A DNA stretch of 64,000 nucleotides, from the NCBI RefSeq assembly GCF_021155775.2, contig NC_060232.1, forward strand, positions 14,606,251 to 14,670,250, in the 5' to 3' direction. Shown piece after piece: positions 45,362-57,612 of the stretch. A program made the translations under genes and the position numbers. The first letter of the stretch is position 1; each line of letters begins with the position of its first letter. The notes under the pieces were generated by a model. That model was not told the origin of the DNA. It ran no database searches and saw nothing but the letters and a program-made list of their open reading frames with translations. This DNA is from Neodiprion pinetum. Its lineage: Eukaryota > Arthropoda > Insecta > Hymenoptera > Diprionidae.

Positions 45362-46210
45362 CTATGTCTTGGCGCAAATTGACACTATTTGAATGGTATA
45401 AATGTTGCATATTTTCAAGTAAATTCTACGGCTATACAACGGTTCTGTTTCTAAAACACTAGTCGTCTCATAATCAAAATTATGATCTGCAGTGATCATA
45501 TGCCTAGTCAAAGCAGTGTGATGTTCTTCGTTGTCTCGTATATTCCTTTTATGTTCGTTGATTCTCGTATGGATCTGTCTGCTATTCCGTCCGATATAAA
45601 CCTTGTTACAATCTTTACATGGTATTTTGTAGACAACATTTGAACGCTTATCCTTCTGGAGTACATCTTTGCCAGTATCAAATAGATGGCTGCGATTATT
45701 GTAGTTAGTACCAACAAAAGAAATTTCATATTTGTTAAAAATGCGGTTGAGAGGTTCAAAAAGACCAGCCATATAAGGTAAAGCTACATTTTTATTTGTG
45801 TTAGCAATATTTGATACAGATTGGCTAGTGTTGGAATCATTTGTTAAAAGCGATTCGCGTTTTAATTTTATATATTTTGTTAGTACATGAGAAGGATAAT
45901 TATTCAATCTTTACACTCGAAATATAAGATTCAAATTTTTTTTCATGAAATTCAGTGTTAGACAGCCTGATCGCACGTTCGACTAGGTAGTTGATTGCAC
46001 TTATTTTGTAGGACTTTGGTTAATGTGAATTATAGTTTAAGTAACATTACGACCAAGTTTTTTTATGGTACCAGTCCGTTTTTAACTTTGAGTTATCATT
46101 AATAACTAAGACATCTAGGAAGCTAATCTTATGTTCAAATTCAACTTCTACTGTGAATTGTAATCTTTGGTTATATGTATTGGAAATGTTTTGATATTTT
46201 CACAGCATCC
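45362..46210 (-). pseudogene. Penelope-like element: RT C-terminus and GIY-YIG endonuclease
   Basis: Read on the minus strand from about 46210, the frames encode the RT thumb region (FTVEVE, ISFLDVLV, TDWYHKKT, LNYNSH, RAIRLSN) with two TAA stops and a frameshift near 45910. An open 181-codon stretch (45907-45362) follows, containing VVYKIPC, KVYIG, a downstream Arg and Glu, and Cys pairs: the GIY-YIG endonuclease of Penelope-like retroelements. The 5' part, including RT catalytic motifs, is absent. The copia element lies downstream. Confidence 0.85.
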
Positions 46211-46354
46211 CCACCGATAAGGTTAATAACATTTTAATTGTATAGGCATGTTACCTTGTTAATCTCATACGCCTCGTTACATATTAATTTTAAGTAATTC
46301 ACCTGTGTTACCTATTATTCTTCTTCGTGACAGATGTTTCTGTAAATATATTCG

Positions 46355-46397
46355 TTCTGAGGGGGGCCCCCACCCGGGCCAAAACGTAAACAATTTT
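46355..46397 (+). ncRNA. Decayed hammerhead-like motif (second Penelope-like fragment)
   Basis: CTGAGGG, a GGGCC.../GGCC stem and AAAACGT resemble the motif at 39929-39967 but on the plus strand. Two conserved core positions are changed (CTGAGGA to CTGAGGG, GAAA to AAAA), so catalysis is unlikely. Confidence 0.45.
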
Positions 46398-46410
46398 TTG
46401 ATGTTGTTAC

Positions 46411-48370
46411 TGACCTTCATTTCTAAGAAAAATATTTACTTCTATATTGACAATGTTTACTGTACAAGACATACAGACGAGGAATATTTAAGTATATTAA
46501 TGGAAATCTTCACGCGTTTACAAAATACAGGGCTGAGAGTAAATAGATAAATGTGATTTTCTCAAATCACAAATAGAAATCTTAGCTTACGTAATTGATG
46601 AACAAGGACTGAAACCTAGAGATGGTAAAATTAAAGCAATATATGAAGCTCCAGTACCTAGTACGTGGAGGAGTGAGAAGTTTTTCTTGGATTGGTAAAT
46701 TTCTGTGAAAGATTTCTAGAAGATAGAGCAAATTATATTTGGCCTTTATATGAATTAGTAAAATCGAAAAAGTGAAATTGGAATGAAAAATGTCAAAAAG
46801 GTTTCGAACGGATAAAAAATCAAATAACTTCAGATAAAATTCTAACTAATCACAATCCAACATACCACTGGTATTAGCATGCAACGCAAGCGATTACGAT
46901 TTATCAGCAATACTTTCACATAGTTTCAGTGCCGGTACTCAACGACCAATAGCTTTCGCTTCAAAAATTATCCCGAAAAGTGAACGACATCGAGCAATAA
47001 TTAACAAAGAAGCTGGTGCTGTAATTTTTGGATTCAAAAAATTTCACCTATATGTTTACGGTGATGAAGTAATACTAAAAACAGATCATGAACCACTTAA
47101 ATTCGTTTTTGGAAGTAAAATCTTATCAAAAATGTTGCACAGTAGACTACAGAGATGGGCGTACTTTTTACCGGGCTACACTTATAAAATTGAAGTTGTA
47201 AAATTTAAAGCCAAGTGTGATTGTGATGCTCTTTCTAGAATACCGATTACAGATGAAATGACAATTTTCGAAGATGAATACACTAGTATTAATTACAAAG
47301 ATAATGAATACTCAATAATTGATTTCAAAAAAGTAGTTTTTGCAACTAAACACGATATTTATTAAAACGAATAACCGAGTATGTTTAAAATGACTGGCCG
47401 AAAACAGAATCATTGGCAGATATTGAATGAATTTTCCACATAAAAAGACATGAACCAGACATAGAAAATAACTGTTTAATGTGCGGTCTGTGAAGCAAAA
47501 TGTATTAATGAATTACATTCCTCACATTTTTAGGAGTAGTTAAAATGAAGCAAATAGCGAGAAATTATTTCTGGTGGACATACATCGACAGAGACATAGA
47601 ATCAATAGCAAACACTTGTAAAATTTGCTTAGAATCTAAGATATATCCTCCAAAATTAGCGCTAACACTATGGCTATGGCCGAGCAAACCCTGGTCACAA
47701 GTACATATAGATTTCATGGGTCCGCTTCATAATTGTATGTTATTAGTAGTCGTAGACGCACACTCCAAATGGCCGGAAATTATAAACATGAAACACGACA
47801 CAACTTCAATGAATCTGATAAAAGCTCTTGACAGTTTGTTTAATAGATTAGGATTGCCAGATTACGTTGTAAGCGATAACGGTCAGCAACTTACAAGCGC
47901 AGAATTCAGAGAATTTTTAACAAGGTATAGAATAAAACATACATTCTCAGCATCTTATTACCCTGTGACAAACAGAGTAGCAGAAAATTGTGTTCGTACC
48001 GCTAAGAGTAGAATAGACAAATTATAGAAGAAAATCATTGTTTAGACTTTTCGATTGACAGATTCTTAACAAATTATCGAAATATAGTTCACAATTCGAC
48101 TTATTGTTACTGAAACCGAATACTCAAAGCACAGTCGAAATTCAACAATATAATCAAAACTATTCAAAAACGAAAGCAGGAGAGTAGCATTTTCCGAAGG
48201 AAAAGTCGTTTATGCGATAGACTTCCGTCGAAATATAACCAATAAAACTGAAGCCTTAGTTATTGAGAAAACCTCATCGGTTATGTACATCATTAAATTT
48301 AAAGATGGTTACAATACAAAGAGACATGTAAATCAAATAATTAGAATTCAATTGGTGTCAAATCCAAGGC
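46411..48370 (+). pseudogene. Decayed gypsy-type pol remnant (RT, RNase H, integrase)
   Basis: RT fragment with YIDN instead of YxDD (near 46442) followed by DFLKSQIEILAYVIDEQG-like blocks. RNase H is at about 46870-47110 (NASDYDLSA, TDHEPLKF) and the connection ends CDALSRI near 47240. The integrase at 47545-48027 has C-x2-C, HIDFMGP, VVSDNGQQ and AENCVRT. A C-terminal tail reaches about 48370. Several stops and shifts; no gag or protease and no 5' LTR seen. Confidence 0.82.
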
Positions 48371-48479
48371 GAGGGGGTCGGAAGATAGCGATTCTGGTAC
48401 AAGAGAAATTATCATCAATGATGATTGTAAAACTAGCGACCTATGACTTAAGAGAAAATTGTAACAGTGAACAGTGCTT

Positions 48480-48700
48480 TGTTGAGGATTATTCCGTGTG
48501 TGTTGCATGAGAGAGAGGGCGACGAGAAACGGTTGCTAAGCGTGAATCAGTCTGCTGATACGCATAAGAGCGAACATACACGCGAGCGTGTACAAAAATA
48601 ATTGTCAAGAGCCTGTAAAAATAAAGACATTCATCAAACGTTAATCTTATCCTTTGATTTATCCTGCACCGTCAACTGTCACAATATGCTTAATTAAACT
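48480..48700. repeat. Possible 3' LTR or UTR of the gypsy remnant
   Basis: Directly follows the remnant and contains AATAAAG near 48621 and a terminal ctgtcaca. No second copy is in the window, so the assignment is positional. Confidence 0.3.
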
Positions 48701-48835
48701 AAAAACCAAGTGCTAGAGTGCAAATCAATAGTGAAAAATTGAGGCGCAAATCAAAAGAGCATAATTGTATACCTGCGCGACGTTCACCGAGATTGGTTAA
48801 TCGAGCCGTCTAACCTCTAACTAAGGAGAAGGGAG

Positions 48836-49049
48836 TGTAATGTATGTGGACCGCGCATGCGTGTATATGTGTGTAGAATGCGTGAGACGCGGATGCGCAA
48901 GAGGGAGCAGGGCACTACGTATGTAGCCAGAGAGCCAGCTGTTTAGCCACAATTTTCTGTACCTTGATTATGATTAATAAACCCTTAATTTAAGGATACG
49001 TGCTGCCTGTTGTCCTGATTGTCCTCTTCCTCTTCCCAGGAAAAATACA
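48836..49049. repeat. Candidate solo LTR
   Basis: 214 bp from TGTAATGTATG to AAAATACA with an AATAAA near 48977. Ends are TG...CA, but the flanking five bases (gggag, ttata) do not match, so it is tentative. Confidence 0.3.
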
Positions 49050-50962
49050 TTATACTAACTTAATCTAATATTCAACTTAATTTTCATCTTTAAGAACTGG
49101 AAATTGATTCTGGTATTTCAGAAAAGCAATGACAGTGTAAAGTTAAAGAAGAAAATTATTTATTGCACTAGTAAGTCACATGATAATATATTCTGGAAAA
49201 CAAAAAGACCGATGATTAGTAATAGAATTCCAGCTTATTTCAAATATGTTAGGAAAAGCAGCATGTATCTTAAGAAAAAATTCTTTCTTCAATGTGATTT
49301 GTTTGAAGACAAAAGCCAACCCACACAAAAATTCTGGAGACATATATTATGGGTTGATATGATAAACAAAAGATTCATCCCAAGAGAACCCGTTTTTTCA
49401 ACTCCATTCGTTCATGAATGATGGAAGATGAACAATTTTACGAAAGAATTCCTAGGAACATGTGAAGTCTGGATGTTTAATTTTTTTTAATATTCTATTA
49501 TCAGGTAAAATATCTTGGGCAAATTTGTTCGCGATTCGCCAGCTCGCTTCTTCCTTTTTGCCGCTCCATCAATTTGCCACCCGGGGTAAGTGCTCTGGCT
49601 TGCCCCTCCCCCCCCCCACAGGTCCGGCGCTGGTGGAAACAGTCAAGAAATAATGAGTGATTTTGTACTATACAAAATGGAGTTTGTCGTTGAATCAATT
49701 CGATACTCCTGGCTCAGCTTGATAGCATGCAAAGAAACCTGGGTCCCATTGATAGAATTGGCAAAATTAGATATCGAATAACTTGAAGAACTGAAATTGA
49801 ATGAGTAATTGAAACATGAAACGCAATTTGAGACGTGACAGCAATCGCCTATCAATTGAATAACCCACACATTCACAGCAGTCCGAAATAGTTTGGATTA
49901 CTCTCATAGCACTTTAGAATTGAGGTTGACCTTTTCTACTTAAGCTGTGTTTAAAAATATTCAGGTCTTTTCAGAAACTCGAAAACAAAAAAGGCATCTT
50001 TACATGGCAACTCGTAAATGATCTCAGATCGAAATTCTCTGAAAAAATGTGAAATAAAAACTTAAAGGAGTTAAAAATGAATCGATCAGTAACGTTGTAA
50101 ATACATATTAACAGTTACTCACATTAGAATTTTCAAAAGCAAAAGTAATGGCATGACTCAATTTTTCACACGTCGTCAATCAATCGTTTCGGAAAATCAG
50201 GACAAAATTCTTTTATATGACTTAATAGCCTATCGTCGTGAAAACGGTAGGAACTCTTACATCAGTTTCAACTGGAAAACGTGCGTGTCGATCAATATTG
50301 ATTTATCTCTCTGTAAGGTGCGGTTTCAGGAGCCTTTTTTCAATTCTTCATAGGCCTGATGATTATGTTCGTTTACTTTTCAGCCTTTGAGAAAACCTCT
50401 ACTTTTTTACAGGCAGTTTGGGCAGAATAGATTAAGCTTAATCATCAAGTTCTATGTGGTTGCTCCCAACTACTTCGGACTGATGTAAATCTTCATGGCA
50501 ATGTTTCTTGAAGATTGTGTTTCTGAATTAATATGCTATCGCTGTTACCTCTCGGACAGTGTTCAATGTCTTTTCGAATACTTTTCGCAACGCTGTTCAC
50601 TACTTATTTAATTGCAGGTCTCTTAGTTATTCGACAACATCCAATTTTGGAAGTTCTGTCAAGTGGAACCAGGTTTCTTCACGTGCTACCAAGCTGAGCC
50701 AGAACTATTGAAATGATTGAACGACGAACACTACTTTATACTGTGTACAGCTACTCATTATTTCTTGGTTGTTTTTTCGAATGAATTAAAAAGCGTTTTC
50801 AATTTTTTATCTAAACGATAAATCCTATCTTCCTGTTTGATTTGCAATACTAACCGATTCAACTGCAATAACTTCATTGTGCTAATCTCACTCGCAATCA
50901 GAGTGTTAAAATTTCGTGGAGTAATTGGTTCAAAAATTAATGAACGTTAGTAACTCCCGATT
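49050..50962. other. No recognisable gene
   Basis: AT-rich sequence. A 105-codon frame (49104-49421, +; MILVFQK to PFVHE) and a 66-codon frame (50153-50353, +) have no features I recognise. A C-rich run is near 49605. Confidence 0.5.
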
Positions 50963-51196
50963 TGTCATGTATCTGCCTGAGCGGCAGAGCAACCTTCGAT
51001 CTAATCGTATCGATCGACAGGTGACACTAGGTGTCCCTCAATTGTCGCGTTTTTCTTCGGTGACCGCGAGATCCTTTCGATACGCCTGTTCGAGCTCGAC
51101 CATCGAGCACAATCTACTTGTACTCCTCTGAATATATATATCTATTGTTTTATTAAACTATGAGTCTTTATTTACTTCCTACCTCAATATTTAACA
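50963..51196 (+). repeat. Gypsy-C 5' LTR
   Basis: TGTCATGTATC...TTTAACA. Confidence 0.96.
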
Positions 51197-51320
51197 GTGG
51201 CGACGAGGATTCATACGAACCTACGTGTGTGAGAATTGTGAAATTCTGCGTTACGGTGGACTAAACGAAAAAGTGTTTCAACCACGTGTCGACAAATGAA
51301 AAGAAATGGACGAATAATTG

Positions 51321-52568
51321 ATGTCGGGCAAACCTTCCAACTCTTCGTCGATTTCAAAAAAACATGTGGATAGCAGCGAGAGTAGTGATGAAAACGAGAG
51401 GGTAAAGGACATTAATAAAACGGTTCAGGTGGTTATTAAAGAAGAAGCTCAGGTAAGCGGTGATCTATTACCTAATCAACAAGCGAAAATGTCGTTAATC
51501 GGCAAATTATCGGAGTTCAACGCGGCTTCGGAGAAATGGGAGGACTATATCGAACGGTTCGAATTCTTCGTCGAGGCCAATAAAATAACTACGGATGCCG
51601 AAAAGCGTTGCACGTTGCTAACCGCCGTCGGAGCGAAAACCTACGCTATTATAAAATCTCTCGCCTCACCTGCTTCTCCAAAGGATGTAACCTATGTCGA
51701 CATAGTAAAAAAATGTAACGGTCATTTCGGGAAAACAATTAATGAATTGCTTGCTCGCGTAAAATTTCAAAAACGCGATCAGCATTCGGGTGAAGATTTA
51801 AAAGACTTTGTTCGCGAATTGCGAAAACTCGCCGAGGACTGTAAATTCGGGGGAGGGGCGGACAAGTTGCCTCTCGATATAATGCTCCGGGATCGGTTTG
51901 TAGCGGGAATTCGCGACGAAGAGTTACAGCGGTATTTGTGTCAACGTCACGAAGAGTCGGTCACCAATACAAACAAAGACGGATTATCTCTCGAAAAGGC
52001 TCTCGAAATAGCGTGTAGCGTTGAGAGCACCGAGGAGCAACAAAAACTTCTCAAACAGGGGAATACGAATAAGATACAAACATCGAATAATAATAATAAG
52101 AAGACTTCGAAATCGAAATCTCAAGCGAAAGGGAATTCGCAACGCGAGAAAAAGGCATGTTATCGCTGTGGAAAATCCAATCACGCGGGAGACAATTGTT
52201 TTTTCAAGGAAGCTACGTGCAACCACTGTAATAAAACGGGTCATATTGAAGCCGCGTGTAAAATTAAAAAAACGAAGCAAAGCGCGTCTTCAAAAAAACA
52301 GGACAAGCAAACAAATAAAATAAACGTCGACTCGGACTCAGACGATGTTTACATTTATGATATTACCTCGAAAACACACTTGGTTTCTATTGGGAAGAAA
52401 TACGCGGTGGAGGTTAAAATAAATGCAAAAAAAATTTCTATGGATATTGATAACGGCGCGGAAGAATGGTTGATCAACGAAACAACTTTTCGACAAATCT
52501 GGCCGGATTCAGAGCCAAAATGGCTTAAAAAAAGAGCAATTTGCGAGCTTGGGGGAAACGTCCGATAG
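51321..52568 (+). CDS. Gypsy-C gag and N-terminal protease
   Basis: 415 codons from ATG 51321 (the codon before is TTG). Acidic Ser-rich N-terminus, capsid-like region (WEDYIERFEFFVEAN, FVRELRKLAEDC), two nucleocapsid boxes (CYRCGKSNHAGDNC, CNHCNKTGHIEAAC), then a basic Lys-rich linker and the start of the protease with IDNGAE where D-T/S-G-A is expected. The protease continues in the pol frame, a -1 overlap at 52541-52568. Confidence 0.87.
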   Translation: MSGKPSNSSSISKKHVDSSESSDENERVKDINKTVQVVIKEEAQVSGDLLPNQQAKMSLIGKLSEFNAASEKWEDYIERFEFFVEANKITTDAEKRCTLLTAVGAKTYAIIKSLASPASPKDVTYVDIVKKCNGHFGKTINELLARVKFQKRDQHSGEDLKDFVRELRKLAEDCKFGGGADKLPLDIMLRDRFVAGIRDEELQRYLCQRHEESVTNTNKDGLSLEKALEIACSVESTEEQQKLLKQGNTNKIQTSNNNNKKTSKSKSQAKGNSQREKKACYRCGKSNHAGDNCFFKEATCNHCNKTGHIEAACKIKKTKQSASSKKQDKQTNKINVDSDSDDVYIYDITSKTHLVSIGKKYAVEVKINAKKISMDIDNGAEEWLINETTFRQIWPDSEPKWLKKRAICELGGNVR

Positions 52569-55492
52569 CCGTGAAGGGTACTACGATTGTTCACGTGGAA
52601 TATAAAGGAATTCGCGTCGAGCTACCTATCATAGTAACTGAAGAAAACGGCGGACCAAACCTTTTCGGAGCAAATTGGTTTGATAATTTTGGTATTCGTG
52701 TCACGGGAATTAACTCGCTTTCTCAAAACGAAATAGACTATAAAGAAATACTACGGGATTTTCCGAGTCTAACGGAAGATAGCTTCCCAGGGCAGCGTGG
52801 CAACCTCATAAACATTCAGCTCAAAGTAAATGCTCGTCCGAAGTTTTTTAAAGCACGCAGAGTCCCTCATGGATTTTCAGATCACGTTCACGAGGCGCTT
52901 TCGGACATGGTAAATAATAAAATGTTAAATCCAGTCGAACAATCCGACTGGGCGACGCCGGCTCTCTTCGTCAAAAAACCGAATGGGAAAATCCGAGTGG
53001 TAGGTGATTATAAAATTACGGTTAACCCGTTCATTAAGGATTCCGAGTATCCCTTACCGACAGTCGCTGAAGCACTAGCTACTTTAAATGGAGGAAAAAT
53101 TTTCTCACAAATCGATCTCGTTAACGCGTATAAACAGCTGCGAGTCGATAAGGAAACTGCAAAAATCCTAACTATAAGCACTCCAATGGGCCTCTTCGAG
53201 GTAAATGTTCTTTTGGATGGCTTGAACATAGCGCCACGAATCTTCCAAAAATTTATGGATTCTCGATTGCAGGGTATACCGGGTGTTCTGGTTTATCTTG
53301 ATAATATAAAGATTCAAGGCCAAACGCGCGCCGAACACGATGATCGGCTCCGCGAAGTACTTAAAAGACTATCGGATGCAAATTTGCGATTAAATACGGA
53401 TAAATGCGTTTTCGGAGTACCCACAATGGAATTTCTGGGATATCGTATTTCGGATGAAGGAATAAAGCCACTGGCTACCAAAGTCGAAGCGATTAAGAAG
53501 ATGCCAGCACCAAATTGCGTCAAGGATCTTCAGGCATTTTTGGGAGGATTACTTTTCTACGAGAGATTTTTGAAAGGCAGAGCAACAATAGCGGAGCCTC
53601 TACACAGATTACTTGACGCGGATACCGAATGGCACTGGACGAAGAGTCACCAAGAAGCTTTTGATAAGCTTAAAGACCTACTCATCAATGCACCTATATT
53701 GTGGCACTTCGACGATAAAAAACCAATCGTGGTTTCAGTCGACGCGTCACCATTTGGCTTGGGGGCAGTTCTTGCGCACACGGATGACGAGGGACAGGAA
53801 CACTCGGTTACTTTCGCCTCAAAAACGCTCACAAAAACTCAGCGTAGATACTCTCAAATTGATCGGGAGGCATTGGCACTAGTTTTTGCGGTTACGCGAT
53901 TTCACCAATACCTCGCAGGGTGGAAATTCACCCTCACAACTGATCATAAGCCGCTGTTGGGAATATTTAACCTGACAAAACCAACGCCAGAAATTGTATC
54001 TCCAAAAATCTTCAGATACTCAAGAACGCTTAGTGCGTATAATTACGAGCTAATTCATCGACCCGGTAAAAAGAACGGAAATGCGGACATGCTTTCGCGA
54101 TTACCGTTACCGGAAATGGCTGAAGAAGAGGAAGACATCGAGTTTGCGAACGCTCTCATGATAGAAAACTCGAATCGCAATCCTGTAAATCCCGAAGAAA
54201 TCGCAGTAGAGACGAGTCAGGATACCGTCTTGAAGAAAATAAAAAATTGGGTCATAAAAGGATGGCCACGTAAACCTCAAAAACAATACGTTTGTTTTTG
54301 GAGTAAAAGACAAGAAATATCGCTCGAAAAAGGCTGTTTGGTATGGGGAAATCGTGTAATCATACCGAAGAAGTTGCAGCGCAGCGTCCTAAACTTATTA
54401 CACGGCAACCATCCGGGGATTGTGGGGACAAAAGTCGCCGCAAGAACATTCGCCTGGTGGCCAAGAATCGATCAAGAAATCGAGTCGCTGGTGAAAAACT
54501 GTAAAGAATGTATGGAGATATAACACGCGCCGAAGAAAACTCCGACAGAAAATTGGACGGCTCGTCAGATTCTATGGAACCGCATACACTTGGACTTCGC
54601 GGGACCATTCGAAGGTCAGTTGTTTTTGGTCATGGTCGACGCCTACACAAAATGGGTAGAGGTGAGAAGAGTTCCCTCGAGACACTCACGACTAGTCATC
54701 AAGGAACTACGACAAGTCTTCGCGACATTTGGGGTTCCGGACACTATCGTATCAGATAACGATACGGCATTCTCGTCGTTAGAAATCCAAGAGTTTTATA
54801 AGAGAAACGGAATAAAAAGCTTATTCATAGCTCCGTATAATCCACAGGCGAACGGCCAAGCAGAAAGGACAGTTCAATCGGCAAAAAATTCACTTAGAAA
54901 GCTGAAAGATGGTGACTGGGAGACCAGGCTATCCAGATTTTTGTTGAAACAACACTCCACGCCGGTAACGACGACGGGCAAAACACCCGCTGAACTAATG
55001 TTTGGCCGAAATCTGCAAACACTCCTTAACAAAATAAAACCTGGAAATCAAGAAGAAGAAAATGAATTACCTAGAAAATCTAGGAACATTCGGAGTCTGG
55101 AATTTGGAATGAGAGTCCGCATGAGAAATTACCGTGCGGCAGGTCCAAAATGGGTAATAGCTACTATTATAAAGAAACTCGGAAAAAGAAATTATGAAGT
55201 AAAAGAAGAAAATGTGGGCATTATCCACAAAAGAGACATCGATCAGCTGGTAGCACTCCCGCAGCCTCTCCAGAAAGAGATCGAAGCAAACGACACACCA
55301 GGCTGCAGTCGGAATAGGTTGCTTGATTTGGCGACTTACCAACCTACCGAGGAGGAAGGGGTGATAACCCCGTTGATGAACTGGAGCAAACCGCTGATGA
55401 AGAAACACAGGATGAAGCGTCTGCTAGGCGCAAACGTCCTAAAAGAAAATGTGTGGAAAGCAGTAAAAACCGGTACCGCGAAAGTCTATTAG
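52541..55492 (+). pseudogene. Gypsy-C pol: RT, RNase H, integrase with one stop
   Basis: A single frame broken by TAA at 54521-54523, in the integrase linker just after the zinc site (CKECMEI). RT has VYLDN (near 53296) where YLDD is catalytic, and LLDG in place of the usual L-P/D-F-G. RNase H VDASPFGLGA and TDHKPL look normal. The integrase has an HxxxH site (HGNHPG), LDFAGP, VSDNDTAF and GQAERT. The C-terminal tail ends at 55492. The element is therefore probably unable to move by itself despite its young LTRs. Confidence 0.88.
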
Positions 55493-55671
55493 ACGCAAGC
55501 ATCGTTGATGGTCTTCCTTAACTACATATCGAGAAAACAACTTGAAAATTGCCCTGAGCGCGATGTTCCGCAGGAGCGACGATCCGGGCTTAGAAGAAGG
55601 GCGAAGAAGATGACTAAGAAGCCAATGATGGCTAACAACGGATATCGACAACCCAACTACGACGGGAGGGA

Positions 55672-55905
55672 TGTCATGTATCTGCCTGAGCGGCAGAGCA
55701 ACCTTCGATCTAATCGTATCGATCGACAGGTGACACTAGGTGTCCCTCAATTGTCGCGCTTTTCTTCGGTGACCGCGAGATCCTTTCGATACGCCTGTTC
55801 GAGCTCGACCATCGAGCACAATCTACTTGTACTCCTCTGAATATATATATCTATTGTTTTATTAAACTATGAGTCTTTATTCACTTCCTACCTCAATATT
55901 TAACA
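55672..55905 (+). repeat. Gypsy-C 3' LTR
   Basis: Two mismatches to the 5' LTR were seen (gcgtttttc/gcgcttttc; tatttactt/tattcactt). Confidence 0.96.
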
Positions 55906-56107
55906 CGATTACAAATTTAGAAGATTTAATGTTGAATCAAAAGCAAAACGTCAAAATGTTGAGTATATTATCATGAAACGGTTTCTTCGGAGTCCTATTG
56001 ATATGTTATTTGTAACAAAATTCATGCCATTAAACTTGGTTTCTCGCGCATGCTGTTCTGATTTGCTTTGTTTTCTACGTCGTAACACTATCATCTGAAT
56101 TTGATGA

Positions 56108-56436
56108 TGTTGAGAATGATTTTCGCATTTAAGCATTGACTGTACCGTCGTACTTTTCGAGTTGACTGTACGGATAAACATCGAGAAGCGCTGTGCGCGC
56201 GCGGCGTTTACGAAGCAAAGACTTCGGGTATTCTCGTGAATATTCGTGCTCGGGTAGTCTCTCGCGTTAAGCGTTGCGCTTGGCAACAGGCAGTCTAGCG
56301 AGTCTCTCTTTGCGTACTGTCTTGCATCGTGATAACATTATTAAGAGAATAAATACCATTGCTATATTCACGAAAAGAACAACGTTTGTTTTTTTCTTTT
56401 CGTTCTCACCCCCTTTGCATCACTCTTGTCGTAACA
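56108..56436. repeat. Candidate solo LTR
   Basis: About 329 bp, TGTTGAGAATG...GTAACA, with AATAAA near 56349 and near-matching flanks (gatga/gatta). No internal part and no second copy. Confidence 0.3.
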
Positions 56437-56950
56437 GATTACTTCTGAATAACAATTCTTAATTATTAGGATAATTGTTCCAAGTTCAGTTATCTTGACC
56501 GCGTTTCCAATCGAATCGGTAATTAAGCTTAGTAATCAATCGTCACTGACGCCATCATTCACCATGACGCTCGTGAGCTTCGAGATTCCAGAGTGTGCTG
56601 TCATTTTTGGCCTCGCTCCACTAAAGTTGTGCGTATGTAGGGGGCATGCGCACTGCGTGCCTTGGATTGTGATCCTTGAACAGATATTGCCTGTATAAGG
56701 TGTCACTTTTTAACTCATCAAAAATAGACATCACAAAGTGACCCTTTCATGCCTGTGCTGGTACAAAAATAACACGTCGTCCTGGACTTGGTGACATCGG
56801 TTGATTTCAATATTGTTTCCTAGAAGAATGTGTACTCCTTACGAGGCACAACCTCACATCTGCAGCCTTTGCGCTAGATCTCTTTGCCTAACTTAATCCG
56901 CATTCAAGCTCTTGAAGCCGTTAGACATTTCGTTCAACAATGTAACTTAC

Positions 56951-57612
56951 CCATACATATCTGTTCTTATGAGCTTCAAAGGCTGCACGGGTCCATTGTA
57001 GCGCCAAAAGACTTTGTCAGCATTTACCTCAGCAAAAACAAATCTGCTGTCGTAAGGACGCATCACTTCGCCCTTTTTGACGGCTGCAACAGATGCCGGA
57101 CCGCATCGATAAGCATCCTCACTGAGTTCTTGTGGTGTTGCGTCGATAGCTTGCCAGCCCCCACACTCTGGTGTCAAGTCGGGCCTAGACATCCATACTT
57201 CGTTCCATACATGGTAGTTCCTATATCGAGGGAAAATTTTTTGTGATTATTCTTTATCTCTATCACCTTTGCAGTGACTGTACACGCTTTCAGCTCACCA
57301 TATGGAGTCATTGTTCATTTCTTCCATTACTTTACCCTCAGCGTCAATAAAACAATCAACAGTGAGACTGCCTTGAGTGTCGTGAGCACTCGAGTAATTG
57401 GTCACTGGACGACAAGGGATCCCTAAGGCACGACACACCGTTGTTAGTACTCCGGAAAATACCCAACACTGACCATACTTGACAGGATTTTTTGTCGTAT
57501 AATATTCCTGAAGAATCTTTTGCGATCCCATCCATTTTGTTGGGGCTGTTCCTCCACCAAAATCGTTTGACCAGTTACCCATCACTGCTCCATTATCATC
57601 TGGTGAGTTAAT
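56951..57612 (-). CDS. Transglutaminase catalytic-core exons (partial host gene)
   Basis: Two exons on the minus strand: 57612-57299 and 57220-56951, joined across a 78-bp intron (57298-57221, GTGAGC...ATATAG). The upstream acceptor is aaattatcag at 57622-57613; the downstream donor GTAAGT is at 56950-56945. The frame encodes the protein-glutamine gamma-glutamyltransferase core: GQCWVF with the nucleophilic Cys, NYHVWNEVW with His just after the splice junction, and WQAIDATPQE with the catalytic Asp. All triad residues are present. The enzyme cross-links proteins (in arthropods, clotting and cuticle; annulin-like). First and last exons were not found; Gypsy-C lies about 1 kb beyond the last visible exon, either in an intron or past a lost 3' end. 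Confidence 0.9.

Larger units (their letters stand above)
50963..55905 (+). mobile_element. Gypsy-C: young LTR retrotransposon with mutated catalytic sites
   Basis: 4,943 bp with 234-bp LTRs (50963-51196, 55672-55905) differing at only two bases that I could find, and a perfect CGATT duplication (50958-50962, 55906-55910). A primer-site candidate tggcgacgaggatt starts at 51198. Gag-protease is at 51321-52568 and pol at 52541-55492 in a -1 frame. Confidence 0.96.
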
